Origin: an uncultured Bacilli bacterium | Lineage (GTDB): Bacteria; Bacillota_I; Bacilli_A; RF39; UBA660 | NCBI GenBank assembly: GCA_947626445.1 | Contig: CANQSC010000018.1 | Span: forward strand, 1-17,226 | Reading direction: 5' to 3' | DNA: 17,226 nucleotides | In this document: positions 1-7,234 of the stretch, piece by piece | How the letters are laid out: the number at the start of each line of letters is the position of its first letter | Position numbering within the stretch: position 1 is the stretch's first letter | The notes under the pieces: generated by a model | Seen by the model: the letters and a program-made list of their open reading frames with translations, nothing else | Database searches by the model: none | What the model was told of the DNA's origin: nothing | Translations under genes and position numbers: made by a program

Positions 1-66
1 TTTATTAATCAAGGTGAAAAAATTATTATTTCAACAAGTGATGGTAAATATTCATCAAGAGCTTAA
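1..66 (+). CDS. C-terminal end of an unidentified protein (partial)
   Basis: Frame 1 is open from the first base to a TAA at 64-66 and gives 21 residues, ending GKYSSRA. A terminator follows directly, which supports this being the true end of a gene. The pattern of a Gly followed by alternating hydrophobics and then SDGK resembles the last strand pair of exonuclease VII large subunit (XseA) or of a PASTA repeat. The fragment is too short to decide, so no function is assigned. Confidence 0.5.
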   Translation, partial: FINQGEKIIISTSDGKYSSRA

Positions 67-97
67 GAGTTTACAAAGAGATGTAAATTCTTTTTTT
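65..97 (+). terminator. Rho-independent terminator after the first partial gene
   Basis: AAGAGTTTAC (65-74) pairs with GTAAATTCTT (83-92) around an 8-nt loop. There is one G-U wobble. A run of T continues to 97. It overlaps the TAA of the upstream gene. Confidence 0.8.
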
Positions 98-122
98 AAT
101 TTGTTTAAAATTAAATCAAATA

Positions 123-131
123 TGTTAAGAT
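123..131 (+). promoter_or_regulatory. Extended -10 promoter for the first SipW-type gene
   Basis: TGTTAAGAT is a TGn extended -10 with TAAGAT at 126-131, 22 nt before the start codon. No good -35 lies 17 nt upstream, as is common for extended -10 promoters. A Shine-Dalgarno-like TAGGT (144-148) sits 5 nt before ATG 154. Confidence 0.5.
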
Positions 132-153
132 AGTAATAGAAAGTAGGTAAACT

Positions 154-1284
154 ATGGAAGATAAAAAAGAAAATAAAACTTTTATAATGGTTTTAATAGG
201 AATAATAGGATTATGTTTAATTACAATAGGACTTACTTATGCCTATTGGATACTAACAAGAGAGCAGTCAGGCGAGAATGTTGTTAATACAGCTTGTTTA
301 AATATTAATTTTACAGGAGAAAATGACATAACTTTAGATAAAGCTTATCCAATGAATAATGAACAACTAGAAAAATTTTTAAGTACAGCAACACCATATC
401 ATTTTACCATAGAAAATACTTGTGATGATCTAGCAAATGCCACAATTAATTTAGAAAGTTTAGATGCTGATACAGAAAAACAATTAAATGATGAATATAT
501 CGATGCTATTCTTTATGAAACAGATTATCATAATAATTTGAACAATCAAAAGCAATTAGGTGAAAGTATGTATAATGACGAAAATAAAGTAATAAAAGAA
601 TCTTTGCATGCTTATGAGTTATATAATTTTGTTTTACAAAAAGGAGAAACCAAAAGTTTTAATTTATTACTTTATATGGATGCAAATACCCCAATGGAAG
701 ATGCAAATATGAATGCGACTTGGAAAGGCAAGATAACCTTAAGTACTAGTTATAAAGAAGAACTAACTGCTAATTTGAATGGATTAAAAGTACCAGTAGT
801 AGAAAATGGTGATGGGCTTTATGCAGTAAGCCATGATGTAAGTGAAATAAGTACAGATTGGAATAAGACTGAATACCGTTATGCAGGGTCTAATCCTAAT
901 AATTATGCCACATTTAATAATGAAATTTGGCGAATAATAGGCTTAGTAAATGTTAAAAATGGTGAAAACGTTGAACAAAGATTAAAAATAGTAAGAACAG
1001 ATGATATTGATGGTCAAAATAACATGAGCGATTATTCATGGGATTATAGTGGCTCGGATAAAACTAATAATTGGTCAAAATCGAGATTAAAAGATATGTT
1101 AAATGGAATATATTACGAAAGCCAAATAGGTGACTGTTATAAAGACACTAGCGAGGCTACCGAGTGTGATTTCAGTACTGGAGCAATATTGCCAAAAGGA
1201 TTAAATCAAACAGCAAGAAATATGATAGATAAAGAAGTAATCTGGAATATTGGTAGTTTGGGTACCACAAATAACAGTAAATGA
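154..1284 (+). pseudogene. SipW-dependent/TasA-like exported protein, N-terminal part of a frameshifted gene
   Basis: This is the 5' part of a gene whose 3' part continues in another frame at 1250-1720. Residues 10-30 form a hydrophobic signal or anchor segment ending in TYAYW. That arrangement, followed by a short acidic stretch and a CLNINF strand, is the layout of SipW-dependent signal peptides (TasA, CalY/camelysin). A beta-rich extracytoplasmic domain follows. From about residue 230 there is a second domain with NPNNYATFNNEIWRIIG, SYSWD and LKDMLNGIYY motifs. The whole reading is collinear with the intact paralogue at 12128-13729 up to WNIG, where this frame runs into an early TGA at 1282. 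ATG 154 is chosen because of the SD 5 nt upstream. Cysteines 48 and 90 match cysteines in the paralogue. Exact function is unknown; a surface fibre or adhesin role is inferred from the family only. Confidence 0.75.
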
Positions 1285-1720
1285 ATTATACGAAAAAGAG
1301 CGTACAATAAATATAGAAAATGAATATCCAAGCGAATGGAGTAGCATAACTGATGAAGGTGACAAACATAATGGTGTAGGATTAATATATTCTTCAGATT
1401 ATATTTATGCTAGTGGAAGTAATATACGATCAAAATGTATAGAAACAAAAATTAATTATTTTACTTATGAAAGTTGTCATATAAATGATTGGTTGAAGCC
1501 TGGTAATGGTTGGTTGTGGACATTGACTGTTTATCCTGGAAATTATGGATATGCATGGTCAATTCAAAATAGTGGTAATTTAATTGATGCTGATGTTCAT
1601 AATAGTCGTGGTGTTATTCCATCAGTTTATTTAAAATCATCTGTTAAAATAACACCTAATTCTCATCCTGAACAAGAATATGGAACTATTGATAATCCTT
1701 TCCAATTATCAGTTCAATAA
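1250..1720 (+). pseudogene. C-terminal part of the frameshifted SipW-dependent exported protein
   Basis: This frame continues the upstream gene after a single-base-type shift (+1 inserted base, or loss of two). From ITVNELYEKER to the end it aligns with the last 120 or so residues of the paralogue at 12128-13729, including GLIYSSDY, NDWLKP, WTL, PSVYLKSSVKI and GTIDNPF. The nominal TTG at 1250 has no Shine-Dalgarno site and lies inside the upstream frame, so independent translation is unlikely. The C-terminal domain is a widespread Firmicutes surface module that ends in a P-x-VYL strand and GTxxNPF; I think it is C-type-lectin-like or DUF6273-like, but only by memory of such sequences. Ser and Pro codons in this part (TCN, CCT) differ from the 5' part (AGT, CCA). 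Confidence 0.7.
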
Positions 1721-1726
1721 TAATTT

Positions 1727-1763
1727 AACTTAACTTTGTCTAAATGATATTAGTTAAGTTTTT
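1727..1763 (+). terminator. Rho-independent terminator after the broken SipW-type gene
   Basis: AACTTAACT (1727-1735) is perfectly complementary to AGTTAAGTT (1752-1760). The loop is 16 nt and a T-run reaches 1763. It lies 6 nt after the TAA at 1718-1720. Confidence 0.75.
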
Positions 1764-1776
1764 CTATTTGTATTAT

Positions 1777-1785
1777 TGCTAGAAT
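1777..1785 (+). promoter_or_regulatory. Extended -10 promoter for the hydrogenase gene
   Basis: TGCTAGAAT is a TGn extended -10 with TAGAAT at 1780-1785. It is placed just after the upstream terminator and about 35 nt before ATG 1821. No clear -35 is visible. Confidence 0.45.
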
Positions 1786-1820
1786 TTATTTTTTTTGATA
1801 TTCTTAAGATGGTGATAGTA

Positions 1821-3224
1821 ATGAAGTATCGATGTAAAATATGTAATTCAATTTTTATGGATAAAGATGTATCTTCTTGTCCTTTTTGTTTTAGTCCTAA
1901 ATCTTTTATTGAAGAAGTTGATGAAGAAATTAATGAACAAAAAAATATCTTTCTTCATGCGGTTAAAGTAAGTGAAGAAAATCCTGGTATTATGCGTGAT
2001 AATACTAAATGTATTGATTGTGGTCTTTGTCGTGATACATGTAAGAATATGTGTGGCTTAGATTTTTTAGAAGATACATCTCGTTGTCTTTCTTGCGGAC
2101 AATGCGTTCTTACTTGTCCAACTAATGCTTTAAAACCTAAAAATTCTTATCTTAAAGTTAAAGAATTATTAAAAAATAAAATTGGAATATGTTATACATC
2201 TCCAGCAGTGAGAGTAAGTATTGGGGAATTTTATGGATATCCAGCTGGTAGTTTTATGCAAGGTAAGTTAATTGCCTTATTAAAAAAATTAGGTTTTAAG
2301 TATGTTTTTGATACAACTTTTGGTGCTGACCTTACCATTATGGAAGAAGCTACTGAATTAGTTAATCGCTTAAAAAGTAATAGTGATGGGCCTTTGTTTA
2401 GTTCTTGTTGTCCGGCTTGGGTAAAGTATGCTCATAATGAATGTCCCGAACTTGAACCATTTATTTCTACTTGTAAAAGTCCAATTGCTATGCAAGGTGC
2501 GGTAATAGAAAAATATTTTTTACCAAAAATTAAGAAAAATAAAGAAGATGTCGTAACTGTTGCTATTACCCCTTGTACAGCTAAGAAAATGGAAATTAAA
2601 TTAGAAGGAATCTTTGGTACTGATGAAGTAATAACAATCTCAGAATTAGTCGAATGGGCTAAAATGGAAGGTATTAGTTTTAATAGTTTAGAAGACTTGG
2701 AATATGACTCCTTATTTGGTGAAGGAAGTGGTGCGGGTGTTATTTTTGGGGCTAGTGGCGGAGTTTGTGAAGCAGCTTTAAGAACCGCTTACCACCTGAT
2801 AACTAATAAAGATTTAGAAAATATTGAATTTAATGATGTGCGTGGTTTAAAAAATGTTAAAGAAGCAAGTATTTTAATTGATGGTGAAGAAATAAATGTC
2901 TTAGTAGTTCATAAAATTAAAGAATTAAGTAAAGTTTTAGAAAAGTTAAAAGAAAGAGAAAAGACTTATCATTTTATTGAAGTTATGAATTGTGAAGGTG
3001 GCTGTGTTGGTGGTGGAGGACAACCAAAAACTAATGAAGAATCAGCCTTAAAAGTTAAAGAAGCTAGAGCTTTAGGTTTATATTCGCGTGATAGTTCTAA
3101 AAAACTTCGACTTAGCTATCAAAATCCCGATATTATTAAAATATATTCTGAATATTTAAAGTATCCAGGAAGTGATATTGCTAAAGAAATTTTACATAAA
3201 TGTAAAGAGAGTGTCAAAAATTAA
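1821..3224 (+). CDS. hydA: [FeFe] hydrogenase with N-terminal zinc-ribbon and 2x[4Fe-4S] domains
   Basis: Iron-only hydrogenase, interconverting protons plus electrons with H2; probably cytoplasmic and used to dispose of fermentation electrons. Read from ATG 1821 (467 aa; GGTGAT is the SD at 1811-1816). An in-frame start at 1776 exists but has no SD. Domains in order: a rubredoxin-like CxxC pair at C5/C8 and C20/C23; two [4Fe-4S] motifs at C64/C67/C70/C74 and C89/C92/C95/C99; the H-cluster domain; and a C-terminal small-subunit-like domain (about 405-460). H-cluster motifs: L1 SSCCPAW (C196 is the proton-transfer Cys, C197 a cubane ligand), L2 TPCTAKK (C252), L3 MNCEGGCVGGGGQP (C391, C395). 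All cluster ligands are present. Thr250 replaces the usual Met before PCT, and GVCEAALR has Cys where GVMEAALR is common. No maturase (HydE/F/G) or partner subunit is nearby, so it appears monocistronic, flanked by terminators. Confidence 0.95.
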   Translation: MKYRCKICNSIFMDKDVSSCPFCFSPKSFIEEVDEEINEQKNIFLHAVKVSEENPGIMRDNTKCIDCGLCRDTCKNMCGLDFLEDTSRCLSCGQCVLTCPTNALKPKNSYLKVKELLKNKIGICYTSPAVRVSIGEFYGYPAGSFMQGKLIALLKKLGFKYVFDTTFGADLTIMEEATELVNRLKSNSDGPLFSSCCPAWVKYAHNECPELEPFISTCKSPIAMQGAVIEKYFLPKIKKNKEDVVTVAITPCTAKKMEIKLEGIFGTDEVITISELVEWAKMEGISFNSLEDLEYDSLFGEGSGAGVIFGASGGVCEAALRTAYHLITNKDLENIEFNDVRGLKNVKEASILIDGEEINVLVVHKIKELSKVLEKLKEREKTYHFIEVMNCEGGCVGGGGQPKTNEESALKVKEARALGLYSRDSSKKLRLSYQNPDIIKIYSEYLKYPGSDIAKEILHKCKESVKN

Positions 3225-3237
3225 AAAATATAAAAAA

Positions 3238-3265
3238 TAAAGGTGTTAGAGCCTTTACTTTTTTT
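3238..3265 (+). terminator. Rho-independent terminator after hydA
   Basis: TAAAGG (3238-3243) pairs with CCTTTA (3252-3257) around an 8-nt loop. The T-run is at 3259-3265. It overlaps the putative -35 of the mraZ promoter. Confidence 0.7.
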
Positions 3266-3282
3266 ATGCTTTTTTGTATTAT
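3254..3282 (+). promoter_or_regulatory. Putative sigma-A promoter of the mraZ operon
   Basis: TTTACT (3254-3259), a 17-nt spacer and TATTAT (3277-3282). The start of transcription would fall among the MraZ boxes directly downstream. This is a fair but not strong match, and the -35 lies inside the hydA terminator. Confidence 0.45.
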
Positions 3283-3283
3283 T

Positions 3284-3318
3284 ATGGTGAGCAGTGGTAG
3301 ACTGTGGGAGAAAGTGGG
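3284..3318 (+). promoter_or_regulatory. MraZ operator: four TGG boxes at 10-nt intervals
   Basis: ATGGT (3284), GTGGT (3294), GTGGG (3304) and GTGGG (3314) repeat with an exact 10-nt period, so the TGG cores start at 3285, 3295, 3305 and 3315. MraZ is known to bind its own promoter at direct TGGGN / GTGG-type repeats with 5-nt spacers, which is a 10-nt period. The last box is continuous with the mraZ Shine-Dalgarno site (GGGGGA, 3316-3321). Confidence 0.8.
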
Positions 3319-3326
3319 GGATACTG

Positions 3327-3752
3327 ATGTTTATGGGTGAATATCATCATTCAATTGATGAAAAAGGCCGACTTGTAATCCCAACTAAATTTCGCATGAA
3401 GTTAGGTAATGAATTTATAGTAGCGCGAGGTATAGAAAAATGTTTATACATTTATGCTAAAGATGATTGGAACAATGTTGTTTCTAAACTAAATACCTTA
3501 CCATTTACGAAAAAGGATGCTCGTGATTTTATTCGTAGCTTTTTTTCCGGAGCCACCGACTGCATATTTGATCGCCAAGGAAGAGCGATGATTAACTCTA
3601 TTTTATGCAAATATGCCAATTTAACCAAAGAATGTGTTATTATTGGAGCCAATGATCGAATTGAGATTTGGGATAAAGATGCATGGAATAACTTCTTAGC
3701 AAGTAGTGAAGAAAAATTAAGTGACTTAGCAGAAAACTTATTTATGGAGTAA
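3327..3752 (+). CDS. mraZ: Transcriptional regulator MraZ
   Basis: MraZ is a DNA-binding regulator that represses its own division and wall (dcw) operon. The start chosen is ATG 3327 (141 aa, MFMGEYHHSIDEKGR). A GTG at 3294 in frame would add 11 residues, but it lies inside the operator and would put the SD inside the gene. The protein has the family's usual length and two SpoVT/AbrB-like halves. The first has DEKGRLVIPTKFR at about 11-23 and the second DRQGRAMINSIL in the middle, both with the DxxGR signature. It is first in the mraZ-rsmH-ftsL-pbpB operon, directly behind four MraZ boxes, which predicts autoregulation. The rsmH SD (GGAG, 3746-3749) sits over the end of mraZ. Confidence 0.96.
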   Translation: MFMGEYHHSIDEKGRLVIPTKFRMKLGNEFIVARGIEKCLYIYAKDDWNNVVSKLNTLPFTKKDARDFIRSFFSGATDCIFDRQGRAMINSILCKYANLTKECVIIGANDRIEIWDKDAWNNFLASSEEKLSDLAENLFME

Positions 3753-3755
3753 ATT

Positions 3756-4676
3756 ATGAAACATTATACGGTTTTAAAAAATGAGTCGATCGAAGGACTT
3801 GCTATTAAAGATGATGGAGTATATGTTGATGCCACTTTAGGCTATGCAGGGGATTCAAAAGAAATTTTAAAAAGAATAAAAAAGGGTATGCTTTTCGCCT
3901 TTGACAAAGACTTAAGTGCCATCAACTATTCCCATAAAATTTTAAAAGATGTGGGTGATAACTTTAGATTAATTCATAGTGATTATGTCTTAATGAAAGA
4001 AAAATTAGCTGAATTTGGGATTAATGAAGTAGATGGAATCTTATTTGATCTTGGAGTATCTTCTCCTCAATTAGATGAAAATCGAGGTTTTAGTTTTATG
4101 AGAGATGAAGAACTTGATATGAGAATGGATTTATCTAGTAAATTAAATGCTAAAGATGTAGTTAATAATTATTCATATGAAGAATTAAAAAATATTTTTT
4201 ATCATTATGGTGAAGAAAGTAAAAGTAATTTAATTGCTAAAAAAATAGTTCAAGAAAGACAAGATAAAAAAATATTAAGAACTTTAGAATTAGTCGATGT
4301 TATTAAAAATGCTGTTGGTTCTAAATACTTTTATTATAATCATCCCGAAAGAAAAATATTTCAGGCGATTAGAATAGAAGTAAATGATGAATTAAATCAT
4401 TTAGAACAAGTTTTAGAAGATGCTATAAATCTTCTAAAACCCCAAGGAAGAATTGTGGTTATATCTTTTCATTCTAAAGAAGATAAAATTGTTAAAAATA
4501 TTTTCAAAAAATATAGTGAAGTTGATTCTTTAGTAAAAGGTTTACCAGAAATTCCTAAAGAATATTTACCAAAATTAAAAATAATTAATAAAAAAGTTAT
4601 TTTACCAAGTGAAAAAGAATTAAAAGAAAATAGCCGAAGTAAAAGTGCTAAGTTAAGAATAGCAGAAAGGATTTAA
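3756..4676 (+). CDS. rsmH: 16S rRNA m4C1402 methyltransferase RsmH (MraW)
   Basis: RsmH transfers a methyl group from SAM to N4 of C1402 in the 16S rRNA P-site region. The 306-aa length is typical. Visible motifs are the SAM-binding DATLGYAGDS at 25-34 (the family more often has GGGGHS), FDLGVSSPQLD at 97-107, HPERKIFQAIRIEVN at 196-210 and SFHSKED at 237-243. The gene begins 3 nt after the mraZ stop, and the SD GGAG overlaps the mraZ 3' end, so the two are probably translated together. Its place between mraZ and ftsL is the classic dcw order. Confidence 0.96.
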   Translation: MKHYTVLKNESIEGLAIKDDGVYVDATLGYAGDSKEILKRIKKGMLFAFDKDLSAINYSHKILKDVGDNFRLIHSDYVLMKEKLAEFGINEVDGILFDLGVSSPQLDENRGFSFMRDEELDMRMDLSSKLNAKDVVNNYSYEELKNIFYHYGEESKSNLIAKKIVQERQDKKILRTLELVDVIKNAVGSKYFYYNHPERKIFQAIRIEVNDELNHLEQVLEDAINLLKPQGRIVVISFHSKEDKIVKNIFKKYSEVDSLVKGLPEIPKEYLPKLKIINKKVILPSEKELKENSRSKSAKLRIAERI

Positions 4677-4681
4677 GAAAT

Positions 4682-4978
4682 ATGAAAAAACCAAGAACTA
4701 AAACTTATAAATATTATAGAGGAGAAAAATTATTAATTAAATTAATAGTTATTTTATTAATTGCTTTACCTATCTGTACAGTTTTAACTAAAGCTGTCTT
4801 ATCTGAAACTAATATTTCGGTTGAACAATTAAAAGATAAAATAGAAGATCAAGAAGGAAAGAATGAATCTTTAAGTATGCAAATTGATGAATTAGCAAGT
4901 TTAGATAAAATTCAACAGGTTGCAGATGAACAAGGATTGTCTTATAATAATACTAATATTAAAAATATTAATGAATAG
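4682..4978 (+). CDS. ftsL: Cell division protein FtsL
   Basis: FtsL is a small bitopic membrane protein of the divisome that pairs with FtsB/DivIC and helps activate septal peptidoglycan synthesis. The 98 residues match the family size. A basic N-terminus (about 1-17) precedes one transmembrane segment (about 18-40), then a polar heptad-like stretch SVEQLKDKIEDQEGKNESLSM suitable for a coiled coil. Sequence conservation in this family is poor, so the call rests on topology and on position between rsmH and a class B PBP. It starts 5 nt after rsmH; AGAAAGG (4664-4670) is a rather distant SD, at 11 nt. Confidence 0.85.
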   Translation: MKKPRTKTYKYYRGEKLLIKLIVILLIALPICTVLTKAVLSETNISVEQLKDKIEDQEGKNESLSMQIDELASLDKIQQVADEQGLSYNNTNIKNINE

Positions 4979-4989
4979 GACGGATTATA

Positions 4990-7122
4990 GTGAAAAAGTT
5001 TAAAAGAATTATAAAAATTCATTTAAATGTTAAACTGACCATGCTAATAGTCGGTCTTTTTTTCATTGCTATTATTGCTAAACTTTCTTATGTAGTAATT
5101 AGTTCTAATGTGGATGGCATTAATTTAACGGAATTTGCTAATAGTCGTAATACGGCAAAAGAAACCATTTATGCTGAGAGAGGTACAATATATGATGTTG
5201 ACGGTAATCCTTTAGCTAAAAATGCTAATTCATATAACATTATTGCCTTTTTATCACCTTCAAGAACAATAGATATGAATGAGCCACATCATGTTGTGGA
5301 TAAAGAGATGACGGCAAATAAATTATGTGAAGTATTAGCAAGTGATGAAGAAAAGAAAAAAAGTTGTTTATCTGATTTAACGGGTTATTTAAATCAAGAT
5401 TTATATCAAGCTGAATTAGGACCATGGGGAAAAGTTAGTGAAGAAGAAAAGCGTAAAATTGAAAGTTTAGAACTTCCGGGAATTTCTTTTCAAACTCTTG
5501 CTAAAAAAAGACAATATATTAATTCGTCATGGGCTAGTTATATTTTAGGATATGCAAGAACTGATGAAGAAGGTAATATTAAAGGGGAACTTGGAGTTGA
5601 AGGATACTTTGATGATAAATTAAAAGGAACTGATGGTTTTGTTGAATATCAAAAAGATGCTTATGGTTATCAAATGGCTAATACTCCGGAAAATAGAAGT
5701 GAAGCTATATCTGGTAGTGATATTTATTTAACAATCAATAGTGATATTCAAAATGTTTTAGAAAATGCCATTGCTACTTTTTCTAAAGATAATACTATGG
5801 ATTGGGCTTTAGTGGCTGTGATGGATGCCGATAATGGTAATATTGTCGGGGCTGCGACTAATCCAAGTTTTAATCCTAATACATTAGAAGGATTAGATAA
5901 TTATTTAAATCCCTTAGTAGGATATCAATATGAACCAGGAAGTACGATGAAAACATTTAATTGGATGGCAGCAATGGAAAATGGTATCTATAATGGTGAT
6001 GATAAAGTTTTATCTGGTTCAATGAAATTAAGTGATGGAACTTTAGTAAATGACTTTCATAAACCAGGTTGGGGTATGATTACTTTTGATACAGCTTATG
6101 CTTATTCATCAAATGTTGGAGCCGCAACCCTAGCTTTAAAACTTGGTGCTTCTAAGTTAACTGATTTTTATAATTTATGTGGTTTTGGTTCTAAAACGGG
6201 AATTAGCTTGCCAGCTGAAGAAGATGGGGAAATTGATTTTTATTATGAATCAGAACTTGCTAATGCTAGTTTTGGTCAAGGTATTATGGTAACACCTATT
6301 CAAATGCTTCAAGGTTTAAGTATTATAGCTAATGATGGGGTAATGTTAAAACCTCAAATTGTAAGTAAAATAGTTGACCAAGATGGTAATGTTACCTTTG
6401 AAGCCGAAAGAACAGAAGTAAGTCAAGTTACATCAAAAGAAACAGCCGAAAAAATGCGTGATTTAATGTATAAAGTTGTTTATGATGGTTTTGATTATAA
6501 TATCGTTTATTCTCCTAAAACAATTAAAATGATTGGTAAAACTGGAACAGCCGAAATAGCTAGTGAAACTGGAGGATATATGACTGGCTATAATGATTAT
6601 GTTAGAAGTTTTGCGGGAATGTTTCCTTATGAAAATCCCAAATATATACTTTATTTTGCAACTAAAAGAAATACAGGTGGAGATATACCAACAACGGTTT
6701 CGACTTTAGCCGATGATATAGCAAGAGTAACTAATTTAGTTAATTCTAAAAATGATGTTGATAATTCTAAAATAATTGAAATTCCTCAATATATTAATAC
6801 AACAGTTGATTTTGTAAGTGATGATGCTAAAAAGAAAAATATATCTGCAATTATAGTCGGAAATGGTAAAAATGTTATTAATCAGTATCCACTAGCTAAA
6901 ACAAAAACAATTGATAATAGTAAAATTTTTATTAAAACTGATGGTACTGAAATAAAAATGCCTGATGTAGTTAATTGGAGTACTAATGAAATAATTAGAT
7001 ATTGTAATTTTATTGGCTTAAATTATACTTTAAAGGGTTATGGCAAAGTAAAAAGCATAAGTATACCAAAAGGTACTATTATAGATGTCAAATCGATGAA
7101 TATTGAAATAGAATTAGGATAA
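4990..7122 (+). CDS. pbpB: Class B penicillin-binding protein with C-terminal PASTA domains
   Basis: A DD-transpeptidase that cross-links septal peptidoglycan outside the membrane. It has 710 aa from a GTG start with AGGA (4977-4980) 9 nt upstream. One N-terminal transmembrane segment (about 15-38) is followed by the PBP dimer domain (RGTIYDVDGNPLA at 64-76). The transpeptidase domain has all three active-site motifs: S318-T-M-K321, S373-S-N375 and K517-T-G519. Two PASTA-like repeats close the protein (about 596-650 and 655-710). This layout is that of Bacillus PBP2B / SpoVD and pneumococcal PBP2x. The spore-specific SpoVD cannot be excluded by sequence alone, but no sporulation gene is seen here. 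The dcw block ends here: mraY, murD, ftsW and murG do not follow. Confidence 0.94.
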   Translation: MKKFKRIIKIHLNVKLTMLIVGLFFIAIIAKLSYVVISSNVDGINLTEFANSRNTAKETIYAERGTIYDVDGNPLAKNANSYNIIAFLSPSRTIDMNEPHHVVDKEMTANKLCEVLASDEEKKKSCLSDLTGYLNQDLYQAELGPWGKVSEEEKRKIESLELPGISFQTLAKKRQYINSSWASYILGYARTDEEGNIKGELGVEGYFDDKLKGTDGFVEYQKDAYGYQMANTPENRSEAISGSDIYLTINSDIQNVLENAIATFSKDNTMDWALVAVMDADNGNIVGAATNPSFNPNTLEGLDNYLNPLVGYQYEPGSTMKTFNWMAAMENGIYNGDDKVLSGSMKLSDGTLVNDFHKPGWGMITFDTAYAYSSNVGAATLALKLGASKLTDFYNLCGFGSKTGISLPAEEDGEIDFYYESELANASFGQGIMVTPIQMLQGLSIIANDGVMLKPQIVSKIVDQDGNVTFEAERTEVSQVTSKETAEKMRDLMYKVVYDGFDYNIVYSPKTIKMIGKTGTAEIASETGGYMTGYNDYVRSFAGMFPYENPKYILYFATKRNTGGDIPTTVSTLADDIARVTNLVNSKNDVDNSKIIEIPQYINTTVDFVSDDAKKKNISAIIVGNGKNVINQYPLAKTKTIDNSKIFIKTDGTEIKMPDVVNWSTNEIIRYCNFIGLNYTLKGYGKVKSISIPKGTIIDVKSMNIEIELG

Positions 7123-7130
7123 TTTATAAT
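7103..7130 (+). promoter_or_regulatory. Strong sigma-A-like promoter at the 3' end of pbpB
   Basis: TTGAAA (7103-7108), a 16-nt spacer and a perfect TATAAT (7125-7130). The -10 lies just past the pbpB stop codon. It faces a 65-nt stretch ending in a perfect terminator, with no coding gene between. AT-rich sequence makes chance -10 boxes common, so the promoter needs testing. Confidence 0.45.
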
Positions 7131-7136
7131 AAAAAG

Positions 7137-7234
7137 GAAGTATATTAGTATAGATTAGTCATATTATTAATAAATGACATCAACTCAAAATGATAAAGTA
7201 ACAATATATATTTTTATAATAATGTTACTTTTTT
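7137..7234 (+). ncRNA. Candidate small RNA, about 98 nt
   Basis: The segment lies between a near-consensus promoter (7103-7130) and a perfect intrinsic terminator (7195-7234). It contains no ORF with a ribosome binding site. It includes a dyad, GTCAT-A-TTATT / AATAA-ATGAC (7158-7178), that could form a first hairpin. It may instead be only the 3' UTR of the pbpB operon. I do not recognise any Rfam family in it. Confidence 0.3.
7195..7234 (+). terminator. Rho-independent terminator after pbpB / candidate sRNA
   Basis: AAAGTAACA (7195-7203) is perfectly complementary to TGTTACTTT (7223-7231), with an AT-rich 19-nt loop and a T-run to 7234. The rest of the gap, up to the nuclease gene, holds only the nuclease promoter region; nothing else is recognisable. 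Confidence 0.75.

Noticed and set aside
1243..1290. Programmed ribosomal frameshift in the first SipW-type gene
   Set aside because: No slippery heptamer, no internal SD or strong hairpin, and the paralogue is encoded in one frame. A plain indel is simpler.
1776..1820. Upstream in-frame start for the hydrogenase (15 extra residues)
   Set aside because: No SD before 1776; the extra residues are hydrophobic and unlike the family. The extended -10 at 1777-1785 overlaps it.
3294..3326. GTG start for mraZ at 3294
   Set aside because: The codon is inside an MraZ box, and MraZ proteins normally begin at MFMGEY; ATG 3327 has a good SD.
3452..3652. Minus-strand open frame inside mraZ
   Set aside because: Antisense shadow of a clear gene; no SD or recognisable domain. 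The same applies to minus-strand frames at 5240-5425, 12012-12203, 12394-12705 and 14857-15045.
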